Assembly (NCBI GenBank): GCA_964564015.1
Contig: CAZLZR010000001.1
Span: 133,046 to 197,045 of the forward strand
Origin: Acetivibrio sp964564015
Lineage (GTDB): Bacteria > Bacillota > Clostridia > Acetivibrionales > Acetivibrionaceae
Direction: 5' to 3'
DNA: 64,000 nucleotides
In this document: positions 24,901 to 33,850 of the stretch, piece by piece
How the letters are laid out: each line of letters begins with the position of its first letter
Position numbering within the stretch: the stretch's first letter is position 1
The notes under the pieces: model-generated
Told to the model about the DNA's origin: nothing
Database searches by the model: none
Seen by the model: only the letters and a program-made list of their open reading frames with translations
Position numbers and translations under genes: made by a program

Positions 24901-27054
24901 ATGGGGGTCGTTAAGGAAAACGATAAATTAACTGATTTCGAATTGAAGCTGGAGCTCCAGGATAAAACAAGGTTTTTGAAAAAGATCTTGTTGGTGGTAG
25001 CAATTGTTTTGACTTCTTTATATGTAGGAGTTATGAATTATTTATTTTTCCACTTGATAGTGGAATTGGTAGGGATATTTGTCGGAATTGGAATTGCTAT
25101 AACCGTATACCACAGTTCTAAGCTATTTAAGAATGGCTTGTTTTTGTATTTGGGCACAATGTTTCTATTTATAAGCCTTTTTCAGATAGTACATGTCTTC
25201 TCCTATCAAGGTATTAATATTTTTCCATGGAATAACTATAATTCTTCAGTTCAGATTTCTGTTGGAGCTAAATATCTTGAGGTTTTTTCTCTGCTGGCAG
25301 TATCGTTAATACCTTATGATATAATAAATAATAATAAAAATATAAAAATTATTGCTGTTCCACATTTTATGTTTACTATCTTTACTGTGTTTTCCATTTT
25401 ATATTTAAAAATATTTCCTGATTGTGCTTACGAAAACGCTGTCCCGACAATGTTCAAATTAACAAGCGAATTTATTATACTATCGATATATATTTTAGTG
25501 TTAATAATTGTGTGTACACGAAAAAACAAAGTTGGGGATAGTGTATTCAACTGTATTTTTTCTTATCTTGCTTTGAAACTTTTATCAGAAGTACTATTTT
25601 TGTCAGGTGTACAGGTTGATGACGCAGCGAATATATTAGCGCATCTACTGAGATTTTCAGCATATTGGATAATTTACAAGGCTGTTTCAATAAATGGCAT
25701 GAGTGAACCTATTATGAGATTGTTACATGACCTGGATACGGCAAACAAAGAATTAGAACAAAAGACAGGTCAACTACAGATGGTAAATACCCAGCTCAGA
25801 AGTGAGATTGAGGAGTGTATGAGAGTAGAAGACCTACTGAGGAAAAGTGAAGAAAGATACAAGTCGCTTTTGGATTTTTTACCGGATGCTGTTTTTTTGC
25901 ATGACATGGAAAATGTTTTGTTTATGAATCAGTCAGGATTAAGACTTTTGGGTTATGAGAACAAAGAACAGATAGAAAATAGGCCTCTTGCGGACATACT
26001 TGATGAAACGAAGTATGAGGTATATTTGATGAATATTGATAAAGCTATTGGAAATAATTGTCCAGTTGTTTTTGAAGATGGGATATTGAGCAAAGATGGA
26101 TATATTTATATTGAGGTTATTATTACAAAATACAATATAGATGATAAGCTGGCATTCTTGAGTGTTATAAGAGATGTTACTCAAAGAAAACACTTTGAGG
26201 AAATGGAAAGGAATGCAGCTGAGAATAACAGGCTGCTGAGAGAAGCTACTGAAATGAATATAATGAAAACAGAGCATTTTGCAAACCTTTCCCATGAATT
26301 GAGGACACCATTGAGTGTTATACTTTGTACACTTCAGGTAATGGAATCTGTTTATAAGCCGGAGAATGATTTAACTAAAGATAACGAAAAGATGATAAAG
26401 TGTATGGCATCGATGAAAAATAATTCATACAGACTGCTGAAAACTGTTAATAACCTGCTTGAAATAACAAAAATTGAATCAGGCTATAACAAACTGAGAT
26501 TGGAAAATCACAATATTATAAGGGTCGTGGAGAAAGTTACAATGTCAGTCTCTGAATATACAAGGAATAGAAGAATAGGTCTTTTGTTTGATACTGACTC
26601 GGAAGAGATAGTTATGGCTTGTGATATAGATAAAATTGAGATGGTTTTACTGAATCTTTTGTCAAATGCAATAAAGTTTACAAGGGAAGGTGGACAAATA
26701 GAAGTAAATGTTTTTAGCAAAACTCAGAATGTATTAATAACTGTATCGGATACAGGAATTGGAATTCCTGAAGACAAGCTTGAGTCTGTTTTTGAAAGGT
26801 TTAAGCAGATTGAGAATTCATTAACACGGAATTATGAAGGAACGGGATTGGGTTTGTCTTTGGTCAGATCACTTGTTGAAATGCACGGTGGAAACATTAA
26901 GGTTGAAAGTCGTTTGGGAGTTGGCTCTACATTTAGTGTTTTGTTACCGGTTATGGTATTGAAAGACAAGGAGTGTTTTAGTGACAGCGAAACGGATACT
27001 GAAATAGAAAGAGGTATAAATGAAAAGATTAACATTGAGCTTTCAAACATATAG
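24901..27054 (+). CDS. Sensor histidine kinase (MASE3 - PAS - HisKA - HATPase)
   Basis: A 717-residue membrane kinase starting at ATG behind GGGGGTG. Residues about 30-265 form a seven-helix MASE3 sensor (FLYLGTMFLFISLFQIVHVF, KYLEVFSLLAVSLIP). A coiled linker and a PAS domain (about 315-425, SLLDFLPDAVFLHDMEN) follow. The H-box SHELRTPLSV has its phosphorylatable His at about residue 465. The ATPase has N-box NLLSNAIKF, DTGIGIPEDKL and GTGLGLSLV. No response regulator gene is adjacent, so this is an orphan kinase in the window; in clostridia orphan kinases often feed Spo0A, which is possible but unproven here. Confidence 0.9.
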   Translation: MGVVKENDKLTDFELKLELQDKTRFLKKILLVVAIVLTSLYVGVMNYLFFHLIVELVGIFVGIGIAITVYHSSKLFKNGLFLYLGTMFLFISLFQIVHVFSYQGINIFPWNNYNSSVQISVGAKYLEVFSLLAVSLIPYDIINNNKNIKIIAVPHFMFTIFTVFSILYLKIFPDCAYENAVPTMFKLTSEFIILSIYILVLIIVCTRKNKVGDSVFNCIFSYLALKLLSEVLFLSGVQVDDAANILAHLLRFSAYWIIYKAVSINGMSEPIMRLLHDLDTANKELEQKTGQLQMVNTQLRSEIEECMRVEDLLRKSEERYKSLLDFLPDAVFLHDMENVLFMNQSGLRLLGYENKEQIENRPLADILDETKYEVYLMNIDKAIGNNCPVVFEDGILSKDGYIYIEVIITKYNIDDKLAFLSVIRDVTQRKHFEEMERNAAENNRLLREATEMNIMKTEHFANLSHELRTPLSVILCTLQVMESVYKPENDLTKDNEKMIKCMASMKNNSYRLLKTVNNLLEITKIESGYNKLRLENHNIIRVVEKVTMSVSEYTRNRRIGLLFDTDSEEIVMACDIDKIEMVLLNLLSNAIKFTREGGQIEVNVFSKTQNVLITVSDTGIGIPEDKLESVFERFKQIENSLTRNYEGTGLGLSLVRSLVEMHGGNIKVESRLGVGSTFSVLLPVMVLKDKECFSDSETDTEIERGINEKINIELSNI

Positions 27055-27080
27055 AGAAAAACAAGGGTAAGATACACAAA

Positions 27081-27102
27081 AAGCCATGGTTTATACCATG
27101 GC
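27081..27102. terminator. Terminator between the kinase and tRNA-Trp
   Basis: AGCCATGGT-TTAT-ACCATGGCT. On the minus strand it is followed by TTTTT, ending tRNA-Trp; on the plus strand it also follows the kinase. Confidence 0.75.
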
Positions 27103-27110
27103 TAACATTT

Positions 27111-27185
<75 letters not shown>

Positions 27186-27198
27186 TCGGCGCTTTTAT

Positions 27199-27227
27199 AG
27201 TATACAACAGGATTAAATTTATGTCAA
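27199..27227 (-). promoter_or_regulatory. Promoter of tRNA-Trp
   Basis: On the minus strand TTGACA, 17 bases, TATACT, close before the tRNA 5' end. Confidence 0.88.
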
Positions 27228-27328
27228 TGGGTGATTTTATAAAAATTATAGAATTTGTTTGTTACCTTAATTGCAATTTTAAGAAAGCGATGTAAAAGAG
27301 TGGAATGTATTACGCGTTCATAATTATA

Positions 27329-27357
27329 TTGACATATATATATAAATTTGGTATGCT
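27329..27357 (+). promoter_or_regulatory. Promoter of the GGDEF gene
   Basis: TTGACA, 17 bases, TATGCT, 23 bases before the ATG at 27381. Confidence 0.75.
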
Positions 27358-27380
27358 GTTATATACGGGAGGAAGTATCT

Positions 27381-28001
27381 ATGGAAGACCGCCTTGTATC
27401 AAAAGATAAGTTCATTGCAAGTGTACAAGAATATATAACTACGGGTGATGGGCCTTTCAGTATTGCCGTAGCTGATATTGATAATTTCGAAAACATAAAT
27501 AAAATATATGGATATTCCATGGGAGATGAAGTCGTTAAGAAGCTGATTTCAGTGTTTGTACAAAATATTGCGCCTATTGATATTATGACAAGGCATGGAG
27601 ATGAACTTAATATTCTCCTTGCGAAGAAAGGTGCAGAAAGAAGTTTTATGGAGATGGAAGAAATACGACGATATCTTTCCGACAATACATTCACTTTAAG
27701 TGATAAAAGTAAAACTGAGAACGTATATATAACTATAAGCTGTGGAATTGCAAGTTATCCTCGAGATGCAAAAAATGCTGTAGAGCTGTTCCGGGTTGCT
27801 GACAGTGCAATGTTCAGAGCAAAAAAACTGGGCAAGAACAAAGTTTGTTTATCTGAAGCGGAAAGTATGGTTCTGAAATCCAGCTATTTTACAAAGACAC
27901 AGGTTGACAGGCTTTCAGAGCTATCCAAAGAGTCTGAGAAGACGGAAGCGTTCTTACTTCGTGAAGCCTTGGATGACTTGTTTAAAAAATACAGCAGGTA
28001 G
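27381..28001 (+). CDS. Stand-alone GGDEF-like protein (degenerate signature)
   Basis: A 206-residue soluble protein from the ATG behind GGGAGGAAG. Residues about 10-160 follow the GGDEF/diguanylate cyclase fold: FSIAVADIDNFENINKIYG (metal-binding D-IDNF), MGDEVVKKL, then the signature position reads TRHGDELNILL, i.e. HGDEL instead of GGDEF, then ISCGIASYPRDA and RVADSAMFRAKKLGKNK. The first Gly is His and the terminal Phe is Leu, so cyclase activity is doubtful; it could be an effector or a variant cyclase. A short helical C-terminal tail (about 165-206) follows. No sensor domain is fused. Confidence 0.8.
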   Translation: MEDRLVSKDKFIASVQEYITTGDGPFSIAVADIDNFENINKIYGYSMGDEVVKKLISVFVQNIAPIDIMTRHGDELNILLAKKGAERSFMEMEEIRRYLSDNTFTLSDKSKTENVYITISCGIASYPRDAKNAVELFRVADSAMFRAKKLGKNKVCLSEAESMVLKSSYFTKTQVDRLSELSKESEKTEAFLLREALDDLFKKYSR

Positions 28002-28046
28002 ATTGTAAGATAAAATATTGCGTAACTTATCTTGGTTGGATGTAAT

Positions 28047-28151
28047 TAGGTATGACTAAAATATAAGTTACTACTCTGGATAACGAAAAAACTTGATTTA
28101 ATAATGTTTTCAAAATATGAGAATAGGAAGTTATTTTTTCGTTATCCCTTA
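28047..28151 (+). repeat. 105-bp dispersed inverted-repeat element
   Basis: A well-preserved copy: TAGGTATGACTAAAATATAA, then GGATAACGAAAAAACTTG, the centre AATATGAGAATAGGAAG, and TTTTTTCGTTATCCCTTA. It lies directly upstream of the dapB riboswitch and may contribute sequence to its promoter region. Confidence 0.88.
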
Positions 28152-28190
28152 GTAAGTTTTTAAGAATATTTCTATATAATTTAATATATT

Positions 28191-28314
28191 ACGCTGAATC
28201 CAGTAATGGAACGGGAGAACCAATTCAGGGGTGAGTCCAGGGTATATTCTTGGTAGGGTTAACTTTCGACCCGAATCCGTCAGCTAATCTCGCAAGCGTT
28301 GAAAGAGAAGGTGA
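28191..28314 (+). promoter_or_regulatory. Cyclic-di-AMP riboswitch (ydaO/yuaA type)
   Basis: The diagnostic conserved blocks occur in order: GCTGAATCC, AATGGAACGGGAGAACC, GGGGTGAGTCC, TAGGGTTAAC-TTTCGACCC, GAATCCGTCAGCTAA, CTCGCAAGCG and GAAAGAGAAGG. Known members bind c-di-AMP and shut off expression by transcription termination. A TATAAT box at 28175-28180 would start transcription just before it. The adjacent terminator at 28358 completes an off-switch upstream of dapB. Confidence 0.94.
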
Positions 28315-28357
28315 TTGATATGCTATATTCCTTTATTTAGTATACTCTTTTTCTTTG

Positions 28358-28388
28358 ACGCTACGGTAAATACCGGTAGCGTTTTTTT
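28358..28388 (+). terminator. Riboswitch-controlled intrinsic terminator
   Basis: ACGCTACGGT / ACCGGTAGCGT stem with loop AAAT and seven T, placed between the c-di-AMP riboswitch and dapB. Confidence 0.9.
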
Positions 28389-28476
28389 ATACCATTTCTA
28401 TATGTGATAATTATGAGAATTTTTATAATTATAAGAATTCTGGGTTTTAAGTTAATAAGTGAATGGAGGGTAATCT

Positions 28477-29343
28477 ATGATCAGAGTATGTATTTCAGGA
28501 CTTGGAAAGACAGGCAAGGAAATCGCCAAGGTATTATTAGAACAAGAAGATATAAAATTGGTATCAGCTATTTGCAGTCCCTCTAGTGATAAAAAGGGCA
28601 AGGATTTAGGTGAAGTGCTTGGTAATGGTGATACAGGGATTATCATTGAAGGTTCAGACAACCTTGAAAAAATTATTTTTAGGACACGACCGGATATAGT
28701 TGTGGACTTCTCAAACCCTGAGGCAGCTGTAAGAAATGCCAGAATTTTTGCTAAGATGAAAGTGAACATTGTCATAGGTACTACCGGCTTTTCTAAAATT
28801 GGATTAAGGAGGCTTTTTGTACTTGCCAACAAATATAGGAATGGCATTGTATATGCACCGAATATAACGCTTGGAGTAAATGTACTTATGCTTCTTTCGA
28901 ATTTGGCAGCAAATATTCTTAATAATTATGACTTCCAGATTACGGAAATTCACCACAGGAATAAAAAGGATTCTCCTTCCGGTACAGCTAAGAAAATTGT
29001 TGTGGAAATAGAAAAAGGGCTTGCATATTCCGGCAACATAAATCCAGAGATCCAAGTGCCGATAACGGCAATAAGGGCAGGTGGAGTTGTTGGAAAACAT
29101 GATGTAATGATTATTGGTGAAGATGATAAAATAGAAATATCGCATGAATCCTTTTCGAGGAGGGCTTTTGCACTAGGAGCACTTCGTGCTGTCAGATTTA
29201 TTAAAGGAAAGAACGGGTATTTCGAAATGAACGATGTACTTAATCTCAAGAAGGTATTGAATGACTATATTCATGAAGATAACAAGTCGTTTAGGAAACG
29301 TTACACAGGTTACTTGAAGAATGAAGAAATAAAAGCTCTTTAA
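28477..29343 (+). CDS. dapB: 4-hydroxy-tetrahydrodipicolinate reductase (DapB)
   Basis: A 288-residue enzyme converting 4-hydroxy-tetrahydrodipicolinate to tetrahydrodipicolinate with NAD(P)H, feeding diaminopimelate, lysine and spore dipicolinate. The Rossmann start IRVCISGLGKTGKEIAKVL and VVDFSNPEAAVRNA bind the nucleotide; IGTTGF follows, and the catalytic/substrate motif EIHHRNKKDSPSGTAKK matches the family E-x-H-H...K-D-x-P-S-G-T-A. It carries about 20 extra C-terminal residues (NKSFRKRYTGYLKNEE) beyond the usual length. ATG follows ATGGAGGG. It is transcribed behind the c-di-AMP riboswitch and ends at the terminator at 29436. Confidence 0.93.
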   Translation: MIRVCISGLGKTGKEIAKVLLEQEDIKLVSAICSPSSDKKGKDLGEVLGNGDTGIIIEGSDNLEKIIFRTRPDIVVDFSNPEAAVRNARIFAKMKVNIVIGTTGFSKIGLRRLFVLANKYRNGIVYAPNITLGVNVLMLLSNLAANILNNYDFQITEIHHRNKKDSPSGTAKKIVVEIEKGLAYSGNINPEIQVPITAIRAGGVVGKHDVMIIGEDDKIEISHESFSRRAFALGALRAVRFIKGKNGYFEMNDVLNLKKVLNDYIHEDNKSFRKRYTGYLKNEEIKAL

Positions 29344-29435
29344 TATTTGTTAGAGACTCGCTGCATAAATAAGTGAACAAATAAAGTCAAGGTTGACAAG
29401 GAAACAGATTCAAACTTGCAAGGCTGGTTTGCATA

Positions 29436-29478
29436 ATATATAATTGACTGGGTAATCAGTTAATTATATATTTTTTTT
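29436..29478 (+). terminator. Intrinsic terminator of dapB
   Basis: ATATATAATTGACTG / CAGTTAATTATATAT followed by eight T. Confidence 0.88.
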
Positions 29479-29796
29479 GCCTTCAAAAGTAGATAACTAA
29501 TACTGAAGTTAAGAACATACAGTAGTGCTTTTTAACATTACTAAATTCTGGTCTATCATAATGTTATAATGCACTTTATCTGTCTGTGCTCCGCATGCTC
29601 TGGAAATAAATTCTGATACGAGGCACTAGATAATGTTAACATATTTGGAAAATATCCTTTAATTTCGGTTAAGTGCTTTTCACATAATATAAGCGAAATA
29701 TTTACTTCTTTGGCATAAAATAAAGATCTGGAGTGAAAGCATATGAAGTTATAATGCACAATGCGACCAGGTCAAATTAAAGAGACGAAAGGTATT
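29479..29796. other. Gap between dapB and the ClC gene
   Basis: No gene is visible. The 12-base string GTTATAATGCAC occurs twice, near 29563 and near 29750, each containing a TATAAT; the second may serve as -10 for the ClC gene. Otherwise I see nothing definable. Confidence 0.4.
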
Positions 29797-31395
29797 ATGG
29801 TTGGTATGAAAATGATAAATAGAGATACTACGTCTAACACTTTATTTCATTGGCATAGTCTCAGACTAAAGCTCGTATTTGAAGGAATTGCAGTTGGTGT
29901 TTTAGCCGGATTGTTGGTTGTATTTTACAGGTATTCACTTGAAAAAGCTATGGGAGTTTTGTCTGAAGTTTATAGAACCTTAAGTATGCGACCGAATTTG
30001 CTTCCTGTCTGGATTGGAATATTAGCATTGATTGCCTTTGTAGTTGGAAAGCTGGTTAAGTATGAACCAATGATTAGCGGTAGTGGAATTCCTCAGGTTG
30101 AAGGTGTACTACTTGGAAAATTAAAAATGAGTTGGTGGAAAGTAATAATTGGTAAATTTATAGGAGGAGTATTATCTATAGGCTCCGGCCTTTCCCTTGG
30201 AAGAGAAGGTCCATCTGTTCAATTGGGCTCTGTAATTGGACAAGGATTTAGTAAAGTATTCAAAAGAATTAAACTGGAAGAAAAATATCTTATTACAAGT
30301 GGAGCCAGTGCTGGCCTTGCTGCAGCATTTAATGCGCCATTGGCTGGTGTGATGTTTGCTCTTGAAGAGGTGCACAAAAATTTTTCTCCATTGGTATTAC
30401 TTTCAGCTGTATCGGCTGCTCTATCAGCAGATTATGTATCAAGCGGATTTTTTGGATTGGAACCGGTTTTTGATTTGAAAAATTTGACGGTTTTGCCTCT
30501 CAAATATTATTTCTATTTAATCATTTTAGGTGGAATATTAGGTGCTATGGGTGTTGTTTTCAACAAGACACTGCTGAGAACACAGGATTTATACAATAGG
30601 ATAAAAGGGTTACCAAAAGAATATAGGATATTGATTCCCTTATTTCTTTCAGTACCATTAGGCTTTTTTTTACCGCAGGTTTTAGGTGGTGGACACGAGC
30701 TTATACAATCCGTTATAAATGCACGTAATGCAACAGTGGCATCTCTTTTACTTGTTTTAGTTATTAAATTTTTGTTTACGATGATAAGCTACGGTTCCGG
30801 TGCACCGGGAGGTATTTTTCTGCCTCTGCTTTCTATCGGGGCATTAATTGGGAGTGTATATGGCTATGGTTTGGTAAATTTGTTTCACTTTGACAAAAGC
30901 ATCATAGGGACCTTTATTATATTAGCAATGGCAGGTTTTTTTACCGCAATTGTAAGGGCTCCAATTACAGGAACAATTCTTATTACAGAAATGACAGGTA
31001 CTTTTAATCAACTTCTTCCCATTGCAATGGTTTCAATCACTGCTTATATTGTTGCGGATCTTTTAGGCTCAAAACCTATATATGAATCTTTACTTGAAAA
31101 GATACTTCATAAACAGGATCCGGAAATGAGTGTTGGCAGCAATAAGCACAAGACAATTTTAGAGTTTGCAATTTGTATGGGTTCCGTACTTGATGGAAAA
31201 GAGATAAAAATGGTAAAATGGCCGTCACACTGTCTTCTGGTTGCTGTAAAACGTGGAGAACAAGAGATTATTCCAAAGGGAGACACGGTTGTCAAATCAG
31301 GGGATTACCTGATTGTGCTGACTAATGAGGATAGAGTATCAAAAATTAATGATGCTTTTTGCAGGTTGACAAAGAGTCGAGAGGGTTTGAAGTAG
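29797..31395 (+). CDS. ClC-family chloride transporter with C-terminal TrkA-C domain
   Basis: About 532 residues from the ATG behind GAAAGG; an in-frame ATG at 29761 is less likely. Roughly the first 430 residues form the ClC membrane core with all three ion-path motifs: GSGIPQVEG, GREGPSVQLG (with the gating Glu) and GAPGGIFLP. The last 70 residues form a TrkA-C (RCK_C) module (ILEFAICMGSVLDGKE, IPKGDTVVKSGDYLIVLT). RCK_C domains in several Firmicutes transporters bind c-di-AMP; whether this one does is open. It probably moves chloride across the membrane, possibly coupled to protons. Confidence 0.9.
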   Translation: MVGMKMINRDTTSNTLFHWHSLRLKLVFEGIAVGVLAGLLVVFYRYSLEKAMGVLSEVYRTLSMRPNLLPVWIGILALIAFVVGKLVKYEPMISGSGIPQVEGVLLGKLKMSWWKVIIGKFIGGVLSIGSGLSLGREGPSVQLGSVIGQGFSKVFKRIKLEEKYLITSGASAGLAAAFNAPLAGVMFALEEVHKNFSPLVLLSAVSAALSADYVSSGFFGLEPVFDLKNLTVLPLKYYFYLIILGGILGAMGVVFNKTLLRTQDLYNRIKGLPKEYRILIPLFLSVPLGFFLPQVLGGGHELIQSVINARNATVASLLLVLVIKFLFTMISYGSGAPGGIFLPLLSIGALIGSVYGYGLVNLFHFDKSIIGTFIILAMAGFFTAIVRAPITGTILITEMTGTFNQLLPIAMVSITAYIVADLLGSKPIYESLLEKILHKQDPEMSVGSNKHKTILEFAICMGSVLDGKEIKMVKWPSHCLLVAVKRGEQEIIPKGDTVVKSGDYLIVLTNEDRVSKINDAFCRLTKSREGLK

Positions 31396-31613
31396 GGGCG
31401 ATTTGCACTCGAATAAATATTGTGTTTGATATTATTTATTATGAAAATTATGCTATAAATTATATTGATTTATGATAATATATTATAGATGTAGTATATG
31501 TCCCCATTTTAAAGTTGCCTGTTTGTCTCAGGTGTGCATTAGGCAAAAACAGTATGTGGGCTATCTTTAAGGAAAATGTTATTACAGAAAAGTGTTGTAC
31601 TAAGGAGGATTTT

Positions 31614-32429
31614 ATGAATAGAAAAATTGGTTTTGTGGGTGCAGGCAATATGGGATGTGCTATGATAAAGAGCATAGCTGCATCCGGTATTTTATCATCG
31701 GATAGTATATATGTTTATGATGTGGATACGCAAAGGCTATTGACGCTTAGAGAGGAGACAGGCATAAACATATCGGAAAGCGCTTCGGAGGTAGTTGAAA
31801 AGTCCGACATTATAATACTTGCAGTTAAACCAAATGTTTTGGAAAATGTTCTTAACGGCTGCAAAACTTCGTTTGATAATAAGAAAGTTCTGGTTTCGGT
31901 TGCAGTTGGAGTTCCGATAAAGTTTTATAAAAAAATAATTGGAGAAGATAAAAAGGTAATACGTACAATGCCTAATACTCCGGCTCTTGTTGGGGAAGGT
32001 ATGACGCTTGTTTCGCCCGACAATAATATTGCAAAGGAAGAACTTGACTATGTAATGAGTATTTTTGGTTGCTTTGGAAAAGCCGAGCTTCTTGAAGAAA
32101 AACTCATGAGTGAAGTGACAGCACTTACAAGCAGCAGCCCTGCATATGTATTTATGTTCCTTGAGGCCATGGCAGATGCAGCTGTTCTTTCAGGGTTGCC
32201 AAGAAATCTGTCATATAAACTGGCAGCTCAAGCTGTTCTTGGGTCTGCAAAGATGCTTTTAGAGACCGGAAAGCATCCGGGTGAATTGAAAGATATGGTG
32301 TGTTCTCCTGCCGGAACAACAATTGAAGCAGTTAGCACACTGGAAAAAAATAAATTCAGGTATGCAGTAATTGAAGCAATGGACGAGTGTACAAAGAAAG
32401 CTAGGGAAATTGGTAAAAAATTTGAATAA
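31614..32429 (+). CDS. proC: Pyrroline-5-carboxylate reductase (ProC)
   Basis: A 271-residue enzyme making proline from 1-pyrroline-5-carboxylate with NAD(P)H. ATG follows AAGGAGG. The Rossmann start RKIGFVGAGNMGCAMIKSI is followed by ILAVKPNVLENVL, VIRTMPNTPALVGEG and the family signature in PAGTTIEAVSTLEKNKFRYA. The stop TAA is also the end of the 105-bp repeat. It sits alone rather than with proA/proB. Confidence 0.94.
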   Translation: MNRKIGFVGAGNMGCAMIKSIAASGILSSDSIYVYDVDTQRLLTLREETGINISESASEVVEKSDIIILAVKPNVLENVLNGCKTSFDNKKVLVSVAVGVPIKFYKKIIGEDKKVIRTMPNTPALVGEGMTLVSPDNNIAKEELDYVMSIFGCFGKAELLEEKLMSEVTALTSSSPAYVFMFLEAMADAAVLSGLPRNLSYKLAAQAVLGSAKMLLETGKHPGELKDMVCSPAGTTIEAVSTLEKNKFRYAVIEAMDECTKKAREIGKKFE

Positions 32430-32532
32430 GGGATAACGAAAAAATAACTTCCTATTCTCATATTTTGAAAACATTATTAAATCAAGTTTTTTCGTTATCC
32501 AGAGTAGGAACTTATAATTTAGTAATACCTAA
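32427..32532 (-). repeat. 105-bp dispersed inverted-repeat element, reverse copy
   Basis: A well-preserved copy in reverse orientation: TAAGGGATAACGAAAAAATA at the left, CTCATATTTTGAAAAC in the centre, and AACTTATAATTTAGTAATACC at the right. Its first three bases are the TAA stop of proC. Confidence 0.88.
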
Positions 32533-32555
32533 GGGAAAGATGGATAGGAGTCCTT

Positions 32556-32996
32556 ATGAAAAACGTTATAATTTATACTGACGGGGCGTGTTCCGGTAAT
32601 CCTGGCGATGGCGGCTGGGGTGCGATATTAAAATATGGTGATCGCGAAAAAGAGATATCGGGTTTTGAAAAAGACACTACAAATAACAAAATGGAGTTAA
32701 CTGCTGCAATTGAAGCGTTAAATATGCTGAAGGAACCGTGTGAAGTTGAACTATACAGCGATAGTGCATATCTGATAAACGGTTTTAACCAGAACTGGTT
32801 GCGAAACTGGAAATTTAACGGTTGGAAAAATTCAAGCAAGGAAGAAGTGAAAAACATAGAATTGTGGAAGGAACTGGACAGACTTAACAATGTCCATAAA
32901 ATTAAATGGATTAAAGTCAAGGGTCACTCCGATAATGAGTATAATAACAGGTGTGACTTTTTGGCCACCAGTGAAATTAAAAATAACAGAGCATAA
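32556..32996 (+). CDS. rnhA: Ribonuclease HI
   Basis: A 146-residue enzyme cleaving the RNA of RNA-DNA hybrids. All catalytic residues are visible: Asp in IYTDGACSGNPG, Glu in NNKMELTAAIEAL, Asp in ELYSDSAYLINGF, His in KGHSDNEYNN and Asp in RCDFLAT. Length matches E. coli RnhA. It starts at ATG behind a weak GATAGGAG, downstream of the repeat copy at 32427, and is 15 bases from the nudix gene, so the two are probably cotranscribed. Confidence 0.95.
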   Translation: MKNVIIYTDGACSGNPGDGGWGAILKYGDREKEISGFEKDTTNNKMELTAAIEALNMLKEPCEVELYSDSAYLINGFNQNWLRNWKFNGWKNSSKEEVKNIELWKELDRLNNVHKIKWIKVKGHSDNEYNNRCDFLATSEIKNNRA

Positions 32997-33011
32997 GGGA
33001 GGCATTAAAAA

Positions 33012-33554
33012 GTGAATTATGAAGAGAAGACTTTATCAAGGAAACATATATATAAGGGCAATATAATAGATGTTGAATGCTGGAATGTACTGCTTCCGAA
33101 CGGTAAGGAAGCAAGCCGTGATGTGGTGTTGCATCCCGGTGCATCGGTTGTTATTCCTATTACCGACAAAGGGGAAGTCTATATGGTGCGCCAGTTCAGA
33201 AAGCCTATTGATCAGGTGTCTCTTGAGATACCTGCAGGAAAGCTGGATAAGGGAGAAGATCCGTTTTTGTGTGCCAAAAGAGAACTAAAAGAGGAAACCG
33301 GGCTTGACGCAAAAGATATTAGGTATTTGATGGATATACACAGTGCACCCGGATTCAGCAACGAGATACTGCACATGTATGTAGCAAAGGAATTATATGA
33401 AGGTGAATCCTGTGCGGATGAAGATGAATTTATTTCGGCAGAAAAATATCCGATAAATACCCTTGTTGATATGGTTGTAAAAAACGAAATAACTGATGCC
33501 AAGACCATAATAGGTATTCTGATGGCAGATAAGATTATAAAGGGTGAGATTTAG
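33012..33554 (+). CDS. nudF: Nudix hydrolase, ADP-ribose pyrophosphatase type
   Basis: A 180-residue protein with GTG start behind AAGGGAGGC. The Nudix box runs from GKLDKGED to RELKEETGLDA; upstream HPGASVVIPITDKGEVYMVR and downstream SAPGFSNEILHMYVA fit the ADP-ribose pyrophosphatase (YqkG/NudF) subfamily, which splits ADP-ribose into AMP and ribose 5-phosphate. In Bacillus this gene also lies near spoIIM and xerD, matching the order here. Confidence 0.9.
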   Translation: MNYEEKTLSRKHIYKGNIIDVECWNVLLPNGKEASRDVVLHPGASVVIPITDKGEVYMVRQFRKPIDQVSLEIPAGKLDKGEDPFLCAKRELKEETGLDAKDIRYLMDIHSAPGFSNEILHMYVAKELYEGESCADEDEFISAEKYPINTLVDMVVKNEITDAKTIIGILMADKIIKGEI

Positions 33555-33655
33555 TAAAATTGAATAAATAGATAGCGGCCACCAATCTATATAAAGTCTG
33601 GGTGAATATTTTTCTTCACTTTTACTACTTACAAGCACAAAGTCTTAAGTAAAGT

Positions 33656-33688
33656 TTACAATACATTAATTTGTATTGTAATTTTTTT
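33656..33688 (+). terminator. Intrinsic terminator of rnhA-nudF
   Basis: TTACAATACA / TGTATTGTAA followed by seven T. Confidence 0.88.
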
Positions 33689-33850
33689 GTTCTTGTCATC
33701 ATAGAATTAATTAGGATAAATAAACAAATCAACGATGCTTAAAATGGTACCTGAAAGCATTAGATATACCAAGTTCGGTCTAAAATTGAAGAAGTACGTT
33801 TTTTAAAAATTGTTTTTATATAATAGCGCTGGATTAAGAGGGGATAAAAC

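Noticed and set aside
28404..28586. 60-codon frame overlapping the dapB start
   Set aside because: Out of frame with dapB, no good ribosome site, composition unlike coding sequence.
29556..29759. 67-codon minus-strand frame in the gap before the ClC gene
   Set aside because: No ribosome site, atypical composition, and the start lies on the ClC promoter region.
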